A stretch of DNA of 64,000 nucleotides from an uncultured Prevotellamassilia sp. (GTDB taxonomy: Bacteria > Bacteroidota > Bacteroidia > Bacteroidales > Bacteroidaceae), in the NCBI GenBank assembly GCA_934255485.1, contig CAKQOG010000004.1:31983-95982 (forward strand), written 5' to 3'. Of this stretch, positions 53,183 through 61,039 are shown one piece after another; positions within the stretch are counted from its first letter, which is position 1; the number at the start of each line of letters is the position of its first letter. Under the pieces are notes generated by a model, which was given only the letters and a program-made list of their open reading frames with translations, had not been told where the DNA came from and ran no database searches. Made by a program: the position numbers and the translations under genes.

Positions 53183-53473
53183 CAAATTTTGAGTTGTATT
53201 TTTTTCAATTAAATGATTAAATAATGTTTTTACGAACTTGCGTAAATATTACTGCTTTTTTTGTAAACTTCATCAAGCAACTTTTTAATAAAAACTTTGT
53301 TTTATTCAAAAATAAGATGTAATTTGCGGCCGAAAAGCATAAAACTTTCTTTGAGAAACAAACAGGGCATTGAGCATTGGCAACCTATTGATGCTTTTAT
53401 AGCAAAAAAATGCAAAGGATAAGCCCATATGCAAAGTGCTTAATTTATTCACTTTAAATCCTGAAACACAACC

Positions 53474-55630
53474 ATGAAAGTTTACAATTCGCACGAGATT
53501 AAAAACATTGCCCTCTTAGGCAACGATGGCTCAGGCAAGACCACGCTCACAGAAGCTTTGCTTTTTGAAAGTGGTCAAATTAAACGTCGCGGACGCATTA
53601 CGGCAAAAAACACGGTGTCGGACTATTTTCCTGTTGAGCAAGACTATGGTTATTCCGTTTTCTCTACTGTTTTCCACACAGAGTGGAAGGGCAAAAAACT
53701 CAATATTATTGACTGCCCAGGCTCTGACGACTTTGTAGGTGCAGCCCTCACAGCACTTAACGTTACAGACACTGCCCTACTACTTATCAATGGGCTATTC
53801 GGTCCTGAAGTGGGTACACAAAATCACTTTCGCTATACCGAAAAGCTTCATAAACCCGTAATTTTCCTTATAAATCAGCTTGACGCTGATGGATGCGACT
53901 ATGATGCTGTTGTAGACGATTTACAAAGCATTTACGGGAAAAAAGTTGTTCCCGTGCAATACCCTACCACAACGGGTGCTGGTTTCAACTCGCTTATCGA
54001 TGTGATTTTGATGAAGAAACTCACATGGAGTGAGGAAGGTGGCGAACCAACCTTAGAGGATATTCCAACAGAGGAAAAAGAAAAGGCCGAAGCCATGCAC
54101 AAAGCGCTTGTTGAAGCTGCTGCCGAGAATGATGAGGGACTAATGGAAAAGTTTTTTGAAACCGACCACCTTACCGAAGACGAAATGCGCGAGGGCATTC
54201 GCAAGGGCATGGTTACACGCAGTATTTTTCCCGTATTTTGCGTTTGCGCATCCAAAAACATGGGCGTAGGCAGATTAATGGAATTTTTGGGCAATGTTGT
54301 TCCATTTGTCGATGAAATGCCCGCCGTACACAACACTCGTGGCGAAGAAGTAACACTCGATCCCGATGGTCCTACCTCCGTATACTTCTTTAAGACTGGT
54401 GTAGAACCCCATATTGGCGAAGTTCAATACTTTAAGGTGATGAGCGGAACCTTACATGAGGGCGACGACCTGACAAATGCAGATAGAGGTTCAAAAGAGC
54501 GCATGGCACAAATATTTGTATGCTCAGGTGCCACACGCGAAAAAGTAGAACAATTACAAGCAGGCGACATAGGTTGCACAGTAAAGCTTAAAGACGTTCG
54601 TACTGGCAACACGCTCAACGACAAGAACTGCGAGTATCGTTTCAATTTCATAAAATATCCAAACCCCAAATACACTCGCGCCATCCGTGCTACAAACGAG
54701 GCAGATACCGAGAAAATGATGGTTGCACTCAATCGTATGCGCCAAGAAGACCCCACGTGGGTGGTAGAGCAAAGCAAAGAGTTGCGACAGATTTTGGTAC
54801 ATGGTCAAGGTGAATTTCACCTTCGCACATTAAAATGGCGATTGGAGAATATCGACAAAATTCCAGTTGAATTCTACGAACAACGCATTCCTTATCGCGA
54901 AACCATCACCAAGGCAGCACGTGCCGACTACCGACACAAAAAACAGAGCGGAGGTGCCGGACAATTTGGCGAAGTACATCTTGTAATTGAGCCATATAGC
55001 GACGGCATGCCCGACCCCACAGTCTATAAATTTGGCGGTCAAGAGATTCGCGTTACAATGAAAGGAAAAGAAGAAATTCCATTGGAATGGGGCGGAAAAT
55101 TGGTGTTTATCAATTCTGTTGTAGGTGGTGCCATCGATGCTCGTTTCATGCCCGCTATACTTAAAGGCATCATGAGCCGAATGGAACAAGGCCCACTGAC
55201 GGGTAGCTACGCACGCGATGTACGTGTAGTTGTTTACGACGGAAAAATGCACCCCGTAGACTCTAACGAACTCTCGTTTATGCTTGCAGGTCGTGCAGCT
55301 TTCAGCCAAGCATTCAAGGAGGCTGGTCCTAAAATTCTCGAACCCATTTACGATGTCGAAGTGTTTGTACCTGCCGACAAAATGGGCGACGTTATGAGCG
55401 ATCTACAAGGACGCCGAGGCTTGATTGTGGGTATGAGCAGCGAAAATGGTTACGAAAAGCTACAAGCTAAAGTTCCCTTAAAAGAAATGTCGAACTACTC
55501 AACCTCTTTAAGTTCGCTCACAGGCGGTCGCGCCTCATTCATCATGAAATTTGCAAGCTACGAACTCGTACCTAGCGACTTGCAAAAGAAGTTGATTGAA
55601 GAACACGAAGAGGAGCAAGCTAAGGCCTAA
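53474..55630 (+). CDS. Elongation factor G paralogue (EF-G2 type)
   Basis: A 718-residue five-domain EF-G. P-loop GNDGSGKT at 16-23 is kept, and G4 is NQLD. G3 reads DCPGS at 80-84 instead of DTPGH, so the His that triggers GTP hydrolysis is Ser84. Domain IV (QSGGAGQFGEVHLVIEP) and domain V (GRRGLIVGMSSENG) are intact, so ribosome binding and translocation should be possible. Bacteroides EF-G2, induced in carbon starvation and reported to work without GTP hydrolysis, has this type of change. It is a single gene with its own terminator. Confidence 0.85.
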   Translation: MKVYNSHEIKNIALLGNDGSGKTTLTEALLFESGQIKRRGRITAKNTVSDYFPVEQDYGYSVFSTVFHTEWKGKKLNIIDCPGSDDFVGAALTALNVTDTALLLINGLFGPEVGTQNHFRYTEKLHKPVIFLINQLDADGCDYDAVVDDLQSIYGKKVVPVQYPTTTGAGFNSLIDVILMKKLTWSEEGGEPTLEDIPTEEKEKAEAMHKALVEAAAENDEGLMEKFFETDHLTEDEMREGIRKGMVTRSIFPVFCVCASKNMGVGRLMEFLGNVVPFVDEMPAVHNTRGEEVTLDPDGPTSVYFFKTGVEPHIGEVQYFKVMSGTLHEGDDLTNADRGSKERMAQIFVCSGATREKVEQLQAGDIGCTVKLKDVRTGNTLNDKNCEYRFNFIKYPNPKYTRAIRATNEADTEKMMVALNRMRQEDPTWVVEQSKELRQILVHGQGEFHLRTLKWRLENIDKIPVEFYEQRIPYRETITKAARADYRHKKQSGGAGQFGEVHLVIEPYSDGMPDPTVYKFGGQEIRVTMKGKEEIPLEWGGKLVFINSVVGGAIDARFMPAILKGIMSRMEQGPLTGSYARDVRVVVYDGKMHPVDSNELSFMLAGRAAFSQAFKEAGPKILEPIYDVEVFVPADKMGDVMSDLQGRRGLIVGMSSENGYEKLQAKVPLKEMSNYSTSLSSLTGGRASFIMKFASYELVPSDLQKKLIEEHEEEQAKA

Positions 55631-55700
55631 GGTGCAACCAAATGCTGATGGCTTCATGCGTTAAGCCTCAGCATCCTCTTGCATAGCAATTTATAGTTTA

Positions 55701-55756
55701 AAAAAAATATGGTAGCAACCCCTTGCATTTGCATAGAATTGCTACCATATTTTTTC
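55701..55756 (+). terminator. Rho-independent terminator of the EF-G2 gene
   Basis: Inverted repeat aaaaaatatggtagcaa / ttgctaccatatttttt with a 20-nt loop, ending in a T-run, 70 nt after the stop. Confidence 0.85.
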
Positions 55757-55783
55757 TTTTAAATATCGCTGACATAGAATATC

Positions 55784-56152
55784 AAACGCTCAAAAATCGC
55801 GAAAAATGAAACTGATTTCAAATAAGTTCATTTTTCGCGATTTTTAGCGCACATATTGCTATCAATTGATAATCAGCACATTACGTTTACATACTATAAC
55901 TATAGCCATCTTAAAATCCCTTACAAACGTGTTATAAACTCACAAGGATACGTATCCTTACACCAAAAGAATACGTATCCTTACACGCTTAGCAACGTGT
56001 TCTAAGCACATAAGAATACGTATTCTTATGCCACGCACTAATATTTTCCCTCAAAAACAGTACACTGTATTTATACACTCATCCCTTATTCTGTTAAAAT
56101 TATTAACACTCCACTTCTATTTTGAAAGTTCTGAATGTAACCAAATGTTACC
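55784..56152 (+). repeat. Directional 369-nt intergenic element, copy 3
   Basis: Lies in the 714-nt gap between the EF-G2 terminator and the restriction gene. It starts with aaacgctcaa and a 25-bp inverted repeat (55787-55813 / 55825-55849, core aaaatcgcgaaaaatgaa), then gataatca at 55868, the array (55921-56027), gttaaaat at 56093, ctatttt at 56117 and aatgtaaccaaatgttacc at 56134-56152. Offsets from the array start are 160 and 76 nt, the same as in copy 1; the end motif is 107 nt beyond the array in both. Confidence 0.8.
55921..56027 (+). repeat. Five-unit palindrome array, 23-nt register (copy 3)
   Basis: Units at 55921 (diverged, ending aacgtgttata), 55944 (perfect AAGGATACGTATCCTT), 55967 (AAGAATACGTATCCTT), about 55990 (diverged, tagcaacgtgttctaa, one base short) and 56012 (AAGAATACGTATTCTT, itself a perfect palindrome). 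The missing base in the fourth unit explains the 45-nt rather than 46-nt step. Confidence 0.88.
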
Positions 56153-56344
56153 AAAGAGAGCTTATTTTTAGATAGCATTAATCTGTAGCCTTCCAACTAA
56201 CACACATCTTATTGCCCTATCTTTACCCTATCTCAATTATATAGCAAACAATCATTTGGATATTTAATAATATTTCTATACTTTTACATTGCATTCAGAG
56301 CAAAAATAAATAGACATCGTTATCCCAAGCATATACAAGAGCCC

Positions 56345-57226
56345 ATGTTCAATCAATATAAGGAGATGCAGTTTACAGAATATAATAAAGCTGTAAGATA
56401 TTACCTATCAAATTATAATAAGCTCATTGAAATTGAGAAGTTTGTACAGAACGAAATTATTCATTTTATAGATTTAAATCTCCCTGATATTATACGAGAT
56501 TACAACGAAGCATCATACCTATACTCATTTTGGAAAAACTATCCTCCATTAGACAGAGGGCGCTCCCCTATAGGCGACCAATATCCATGGATTGAAGTTG
56601 GCGAACAGGTATTTGGTAATAAACTATCCCGATATTTTGCCGCAAACTTTAGTGTTAAAGATACAGGACTACCCTCTGGAGCTGACGACAGATGCATAAT
56701 ATCAAGTGAAAGAATTAAACAAATTCTTGGCATTACGAACTCTGTTTGGGTATTTATAGATATAAAATCAGCTGGACCACGAGACGATTTTAATCATGCC
56801 GTAATGTCTCCGTATCAAATCTCTGGCTCGGGCATTTGGAACAATCTGAACGATGGTATAACAAATACTCCTATCAAAGCATCTGGAAAAAAGGCTTCAC
56901 ACGATTTCCTTTGTTCCTTATCGCCTATTTATATACTAAGCGACGGAACAATTGTCCCGTTGGTTACATTTGCCATAAAGCCTGTTTATGAAATGTGTTA
57001 CGATAATGATGCAAACATTGGGCAACCTCTTAACAAAATTAAAGTTGCAAGTATTCCCAATGGTATTCTGCTTACACAAAATCCTAATTATATAAATAAA
57101 TATCCACACCTATTTTTCCCAGGCAAAGATGACAAGTCAAAAGATCCAAGAAAAATCCGTGCACGAGTGTCATTTGACAAACTTAAAGAAATTGATAGTT
57201 GGAGAGTTAAAGAAATACTGATTTGA
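56345..57226 (+). CDS. Type II restriction endonuclease, BglI-like
   Basis: A 293-residue protein whose layout fits BglI: a helical N-terminus, then KDTGLPSGADDR near 106-116, then FIDIKSAGPRDD with DIK at 139-141. The two Asp about 25 residues apart followed by Asp-x-Lys form the PD-(D/E)xK nuclease centre, as in BglI (GCCNNNNNGGC). It is 1 nt from the methyltransferase gene, as expected of a type II pair. The region is visibly richer in A+T and in AGA/ATA codons than its neighbours, which suggests transfer. The recognition site is not proven. Confidence 0.65.
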   Translation: MFNQYKEMQFTEYNKAVRYYLSNYNKLIEIEKFVQNEIIHFIDLNLPDIIRDYNEASYLYSFWKNYPPLDRGRSPIGDQYPWIEVGEQVFGNKLSRYFAANFSVKDTGLPSGADDRCIISSERIKQILGITNSVWVFIDIKSAGPRDDFNHAVMSPYQISGSGIWNNLNDGITNTPIKASGKKASHDFLCSLSPIYILSDGTIVPLVTFAIKPVYEMCYDNDANIGQPLNKIKVASIPNGILLTQNPNYINKYPHLFFPGKDDKSKDPRKIRARVSFDKLKEIDSWRVKEILI

Positions 57227-57227
57227 C

Positions 57228-58166
57228 ATGACAAGTGTTGAAAGCAACAATATATACCATGGAGACTCTTGCAAACTTTTGAAAGAAATTGAAACGAATA
57301 GCGTTTCATTATCATTTTGGTCTCCGCCTTATTTTCTCGGAAAAGAATACGAAAAAGGAGAGTCTTACGACTCTTGGCAAAGTATGCTTAAAACCATTAT
57401 TACCGAACATTACAGAATACTCAAGCCTGGAGGTTTTTTGGTAATTAATATTGCAGATATTCTTTCATTTGAAGATCACAATATGCCAAGAATTATGGGA
57501 CTAAACCCAGCAAATAGAAAATGCAGTGTTACAAAAGAAATGATACTAAAGGCCAAAGAAGAACACCCTGATTTTAACAGATATCAACTTGCAACTTTAC
57601 TTAAATGCAGCGAGCAAACAATAGACAGAAGACTCAATGGAAATAACATACGTGGAGGGCGCTACACCCCAGGCACTCACGTAAAATTAGTTGGTGGTAA
57701 TTTGGAACAATATGCATATGATGCTGGATTGTTTCTTTATGATAAACGTATTTGGAAAAAAGATCCAGCATGGGCTAATTGCAAATGGACTACAAACACG
57801 TTAAAAGCGGTAAGTGAGACTGAAGATTTATATGTATTTTGGAAGGCTGGTGAATACGTAGTTAATAGAAATAGACTTACACCACAAGAATGGAAAGATT
57901 GGGGATATCGACAAATATGGGAAATACCAAGCGTAAGATCTAATAATATACACCCTGCAATGTTTCCTACTGAATTAGCTTCGAGAGTTATTAAGCTATA
58001 TACCGACGAAGGAGATATTGTCTTAGACCCTTTCCTTGGGAGTGGAACAACTGCCATTGCTGCAATACATCTAAACAGAAGATTTATTGGCATTGAAAAG
58101 ATGAAACAATATTATGATATTGCATCCAAAAACATTATTAAGACTCAACGTGCTATGAAAAAATAG
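57228..58166 (+). CDS. Type II DNA methyltransferase, N4-cytosine type (beta class)
   Basis: A 312-residue methyltransferase. Motif IV is SPPY (residues about 35-38), typical of N4-cytosine enzymes, and it comes before the SAM-binding motif I DPFLGSGTT near 265, which defines the beta class. Between them, about 108-140, there is an inserted helix-turn-helix-like stretch (NRYQLATLLKCSEQTIDRRL) and a target-recognition region. It protects host DNA from the nuclease encoded 1 nt upstream. No separate controller gene is seen. It ends at a bidirectional terminator shared with panD. Confidence 0.85.
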   Translation: MTSVESNNIYHGDSCKLLKEIETNSVSLSFWSPPYFLGKEYEKGESYDSWQSMLKTIITEHYRILKPGGFLVINIADILSFEDHNMPRIMGLNPANRKCSVTKEMILKAKEEHPDFNRYQLATLLKCSEQTIDRRLNGNNIRGGRYTPGTHVKLVGGNLEQYAYDAGLFLYDKRIWKKDPAWANCKWTTNTLKAVSETEDLYVFWKAGEYVVNRNRLTPQEWKDWGYRQIWEIPSVRSNNIHPAMFPTELASRVIKLYTDEGDIVLDPFLGSGTTAIAAIHLNRRFIGIEKMKQYYDIASKNIIKTQRAMKK

Positions 58167-58195
58167 CCTATTTACCAACCTCATATAATATCACA

Positions 58196-58242
58196 AATAA
58201 AGGCTGAACATTCATTTTCAACATGAATATTCAGCCTTTATT
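58196..58242. terminator. Bidirectional terminator between methyltransferase and panD
   Basis: 20-bp inverted repeat with one mismatch (aataaaggctgaacattcat / atgaatattcagcctttatt), 7-nt loop, between convergent genes. Stem ends provide A/T-rich tails both ways. Confidence 0.8.
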
Positions 58243-58299
58243 AAAAACAGAAGTCAAGCCAAAGCCTACTTTCTGCATTATCTTTTCAAAGTAGTAACT

Positions 58300-58647
58300 T
58301 TAGAGTGAATTGTTCTTTCCTTCGGGAAATATTACTTGAGCTTTAAATGTTTTTGCTTCGTCGGGAGTCATCTGTGCAAACGACATAATGATTACCTCAT
58401 CGCCTACTTGGAAAAGACGTGCTGCAGCACCATTTAGGCAGATACAGCCCGATTTGCGAGGGCCTGCAATGATGTATGTTACCACGCGTTCGCCATTCAT
58501 ATTATTGACTACTTGCACTTGCTCGCCAGCTACCATGCCACACGCATCCATCAAATCTTGGTCTATCGTAATACTACCCATATAGTGCAGATTAGCCTCG
58601 GTTACAACGGCGCAGTGTATCTTTGATTTTAAAAGAGTAAGCAGCAT
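58300..58647 (-). CDS. panD: Aspartate 1-decarboxylase proenzyme
   Basis: A 115-residue PanD that makes beta-alanine for pantothenate. [19 protein letters not shown] carries the Gly24-Ser25 self-cleavage site giving the pyruvoyl group, Lys9 and the later [10 protein letters not shown] and NGAAARL segments are all present. Normal length. Its start overlaps the panC stop by 1 nt, so the two are translationally coupled on the minus strand. Confidence 0.95.
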   Translation of the reverse strand: MLLTLLKSKIHCAVVTEANLHYMGSITIDQDLMDACGMVAGEQVQVVNNMNGERVVTYIIAGPRKSGCICLNGAAARLFQVGDEVIIMSFAQMTPDEAKTFKAQVIFPEGKNNSL

Positions 58648-59498
58648 TATCCTTTGTATTTAATGTTATCTATTAAACGAACTGGACGACTTCCACAATA
58701 GACGGTTATGCAGCCTACAATGTAATCGGCATCGTCCCACGATGAAACTGGTTGCAACGTATTGCCATTAACAATTTCAAAATATTCAACCTCTAGTCCG
58801 TTGGTTGCATTGAGTGCACCTACTACAAGGTCGTGAGTTTCTTTTACGCTATGTGATCTAGCAAACTCTACACTTGTTTTCAATGCTTGAGAGATACATA
58901 CAGCTGTGCGACGCTCATCGGCAGTGAGCAATGCATTACGAGAACTGAGAGCTAAGCCACTTTCTTCGCGAACTATGGGGCAAGGACGTATTTCTACAGG
59001 GATCTGAAGGTCTTTTACCATGGCGCGTATTACGGCTATCTGCTGAAAATCTTTCTCACCGAAATAAGCACGATCTGGCTGAACCATATAGAATAACTTG
59101 CTCACAATTTGGCACACGCCATTGAAGTGTCCAGGGCGACGTGGTCCTTCCATCACACTATCGATAGGAGGATATGAGAAATGACGAGTATCGGGTTCGG
59201 GATAAACCTCATCTACACTTGGAGCAAACACATAAGTGGCCCCCAGAGACTCGAGCAACTTGCAATCGGCATCGAGTGTGCGAGGATAATTCTTTAAATC
59301 ATTCTTGTCATTAAACTGTGTTGGATTTACGAAAACACTCACCACCGTCACATCGTTTTCGCTGACAGAACGCTTAACTAACGATGCATGACCTGCATGC
59401 AATGCACCCATTGTGGGCACTAAACCAATCTTCTTGCCTTCGGCACGCACTGTGCTTAGTGCAGCTTCGAGCTCTTTTTTAGTGTTGAAGACTTTCAT
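58647..59498 (-). CDS. panC: Pantothenate synthetase
   Basis: A 283-residue PanC joining pantoate and beta-alanine with ATP. The nucleotide motif [10 protein letters not shown] near 29-38, [16 protein letters not shown] and SSRNALL identify it. Together with panD it supplies CoA. The gap to the divergent gene at 59872 (373 nt) is AT-rich; it holds one plus-strand promoter candidate at 59768 but no minus-strand TAnnTTTG that I can support. Confidence 0.95.
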   Translation of the reverse strand: MKVFNTKKELEAALSTVRAEGKKIGLVPTMGALHAGHASLVKRSVSENDVTVVSVFVNPTQFNDKNDLKNYPRTLDADCKLLESLGATYVFAPSVDEVYPEPDTRHFSYPPIDSVMEGPRRPGHFNGVCQIVSKLFYMVQPDRAYFGEKDFQQIAVIRAMVKDLQIPVEIRPCPIVREESGLALSSRNALLTADERRTAVCISQALKTSVEFARSHSVKETHDLVVGALNATNGLEVEYFEIVNGNTLQPVSSWDDADYIVGCITVYCGSRPVRLIDNIKYKG

Positions 59499-59767
59499 TA
59501 CTATAGAGTACTTATAAACGCATTTTCACTTCTATATCAGCATGTATATTCATTCTAAAACTAAGAGCATACGCTGATTTTGTGTAGTGAAAAGCAAATA
59601 TCGTTGTTTAAACTTTTTATATGGCCTTAACAGCCTTATTCTGTTTGGAAGTGCAAAATAACACATTTATTACCAATTATGTTGCATTAAAAGCAGATAA
59701 ATGCGCATTTTTTTGTTTTTAAATGCTAAAAGCTCTTACACAAAGCACACAATCATTATTTTTTTGC

Positions 59768-59775
59768 TAACTTTG
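59768..59775 (+). promoter_or_regulatory. Bacteroidota -7 element for the glycogen-synthase-like gene
   Basis: TAACTTTG followed by C, with a T-run just upstream but no proper TTTG at -33. The leader would be about 90 nt. Confidence 0.5.
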
Positions 59776-59871
59776 CATTGAAAAAGCATAACTCACCCTA
59801 CTCTGCAAATGCTTGTTTTTTAAAACATTACATATTGCTGTAAGGGAGATCGTAAATAAAGACAGATAAGA

Positions 59872-60693
59872 ATGAATTCGAAGAAAGTATTGTTCATTAC
59901 TCAAGAAATGATTCCTTATGTTCCAGAAAGCGCAATGGCACTTGACGGACGTAAATTACCGCAAGCCTTACAAGAGAAAGGATGCGAAATCCGTACGTTT
60001 ATGCCTCGATGGGGAATTATCAATGAACGACGCAATCAGCTACATGAGGTAATCCGCCTTTCGGGAATGAACATTATCATTGACGATACGGATCACCCAC
60101 TCATCATTAAAGTGGCTTCTATCCAAGCTGCTCGCATGCAAGTGTATTTCATCGACAATGATGACTACTTCCACAAGCGTGCTATGTTTGCTGACGAAAG
60201 CGGCAAAGAGTATGACGACAATATAGAACGTGCCATATTTTACGCTCGAGGTGTGCTCGAAACTGTTAAGAAACTCCGTTGGTGCCCCGACGTAATCTAT
60301 TGTCAAGGATGGATTTCGGCTGTTGTACCTTTCTATATCCGCAAAGCATATGCAGATGAACCTTCGTTTGCTAACACTAAAATTGTAAGTTCTATCTATG
60401 GCGAAATGCCTGATGCAAGCCTTGTTGAACGCTTTGCCGAGAGCCTTGAGTTCCGTGGAGCAAACGCCCAAGAAATTGAAAAAGCAAACATTGACCTCAA
60501 GCTTAAGGATAGTTTAGGCCACTTAGCTATAGCATTTAGCGATGGTGTGATTGAAGGCGAAGCTAATAAGGCCGAAGAGCTACTTGCATACGCCGAAAGC
60601 CTAGGTAAACCAATTTTAAAAACTCCAACCGACGAGGAAAAAGCCGACGCATATAAGGCCTTTATTGATCAAATAGCAGGCACAGAGGAGTAA
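59872..60693 (+). CDS. Glycogen/starch synthase N-terminal-domain protein
   Basis: A 273-residue protein corresponding only to the N-terminal Rossmann half of GT5 glycogen synthases: KVLFITQEMIPYVPES, LPQALQEKGCEIRTFMPRWG, DVIYCQGWISAVVPFYI. The usual KxGGL near the start is replaced by SAMALDGRKLP. The C-terminal half that holds the ADP-glucose site is missing; in its place is a short acidic helix tail. It thus cannot be a standard synthase alone. It may be regulatory or work with a partner. Such short forms appear to be regular in Bacteroidota. Confidence 0.75.
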   Translation: MNSKKVLFITQEMIPYVPESAMALDGRKLPQALQEKGCEIRTFMPRWGIINERRNQLHEVIRLSGMNIIIDDTDHPLIIKVASIQAARMQVYFIDNDDYFHKRAMFADESGKEYDDNIERAIFYARGVLETVKKLRWCPDVIYCQGWISAVVPFYIRKAYADEPSFANTKIVSSIYGEMPDASLVERFAESLEFRGANAQEIEKANIDLKLKDSLGHLAIAFSDGVIEGEANKAEELLAYAESLGKPILKTPTDEEKADAYKAFIDQIAGTEE

Positions 60694-60814
60694 CAAACCC
60701 AAATGGGTTAGTAACGAAGAAGAGGTTGAAGAAGAGGTTAAACGATACAAATATATCTCTGAAACAACAATAAACAACCACTTTCCTCGTTATATACAAC
60801 AATAATAAGAAAGA

Positions 60815-60895
60815 AATAGGTAAAAAGTAAAAGACTGGTCATTGTAATACACTATTCCTATATTGCAATATTCATACTTTTACTTTTTACCTATT
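60815..60895 (+). terminator. 19-bp perfect inverted repeat
   Basis: aataggtaaaaagtaaaag at 60815-60833 and its exact complement at 60877-60895, separated by 43 nt. It lies in the 346-nt gap between the synthase-like gene and the DUF4270 gene. It may be a terminator or an RNA processing site; there is no T-run. Confidence 0.5.
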
Positions 60896-61039
60896 GTAGT
60901 TTTCTGCGCTTTCTATGCATCTCACATAAGCAAGTTCGGCTTCATGTGTGTGTATTTTTATATAAGAAGATTGCTGCAAAACACAGATGACTACTGCAAC
61001 ATACAATCAAAACCACAAATTGTACAACCATTGTTAAGT

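Noticed and set aside
60863..61039. Longer DUF4270 protein
   Set aside because: It would bury the lipoprotein signal peptide 59 residues inside and overlap the inverted repeat; the ATG at 61040 fits a lipoprotein.
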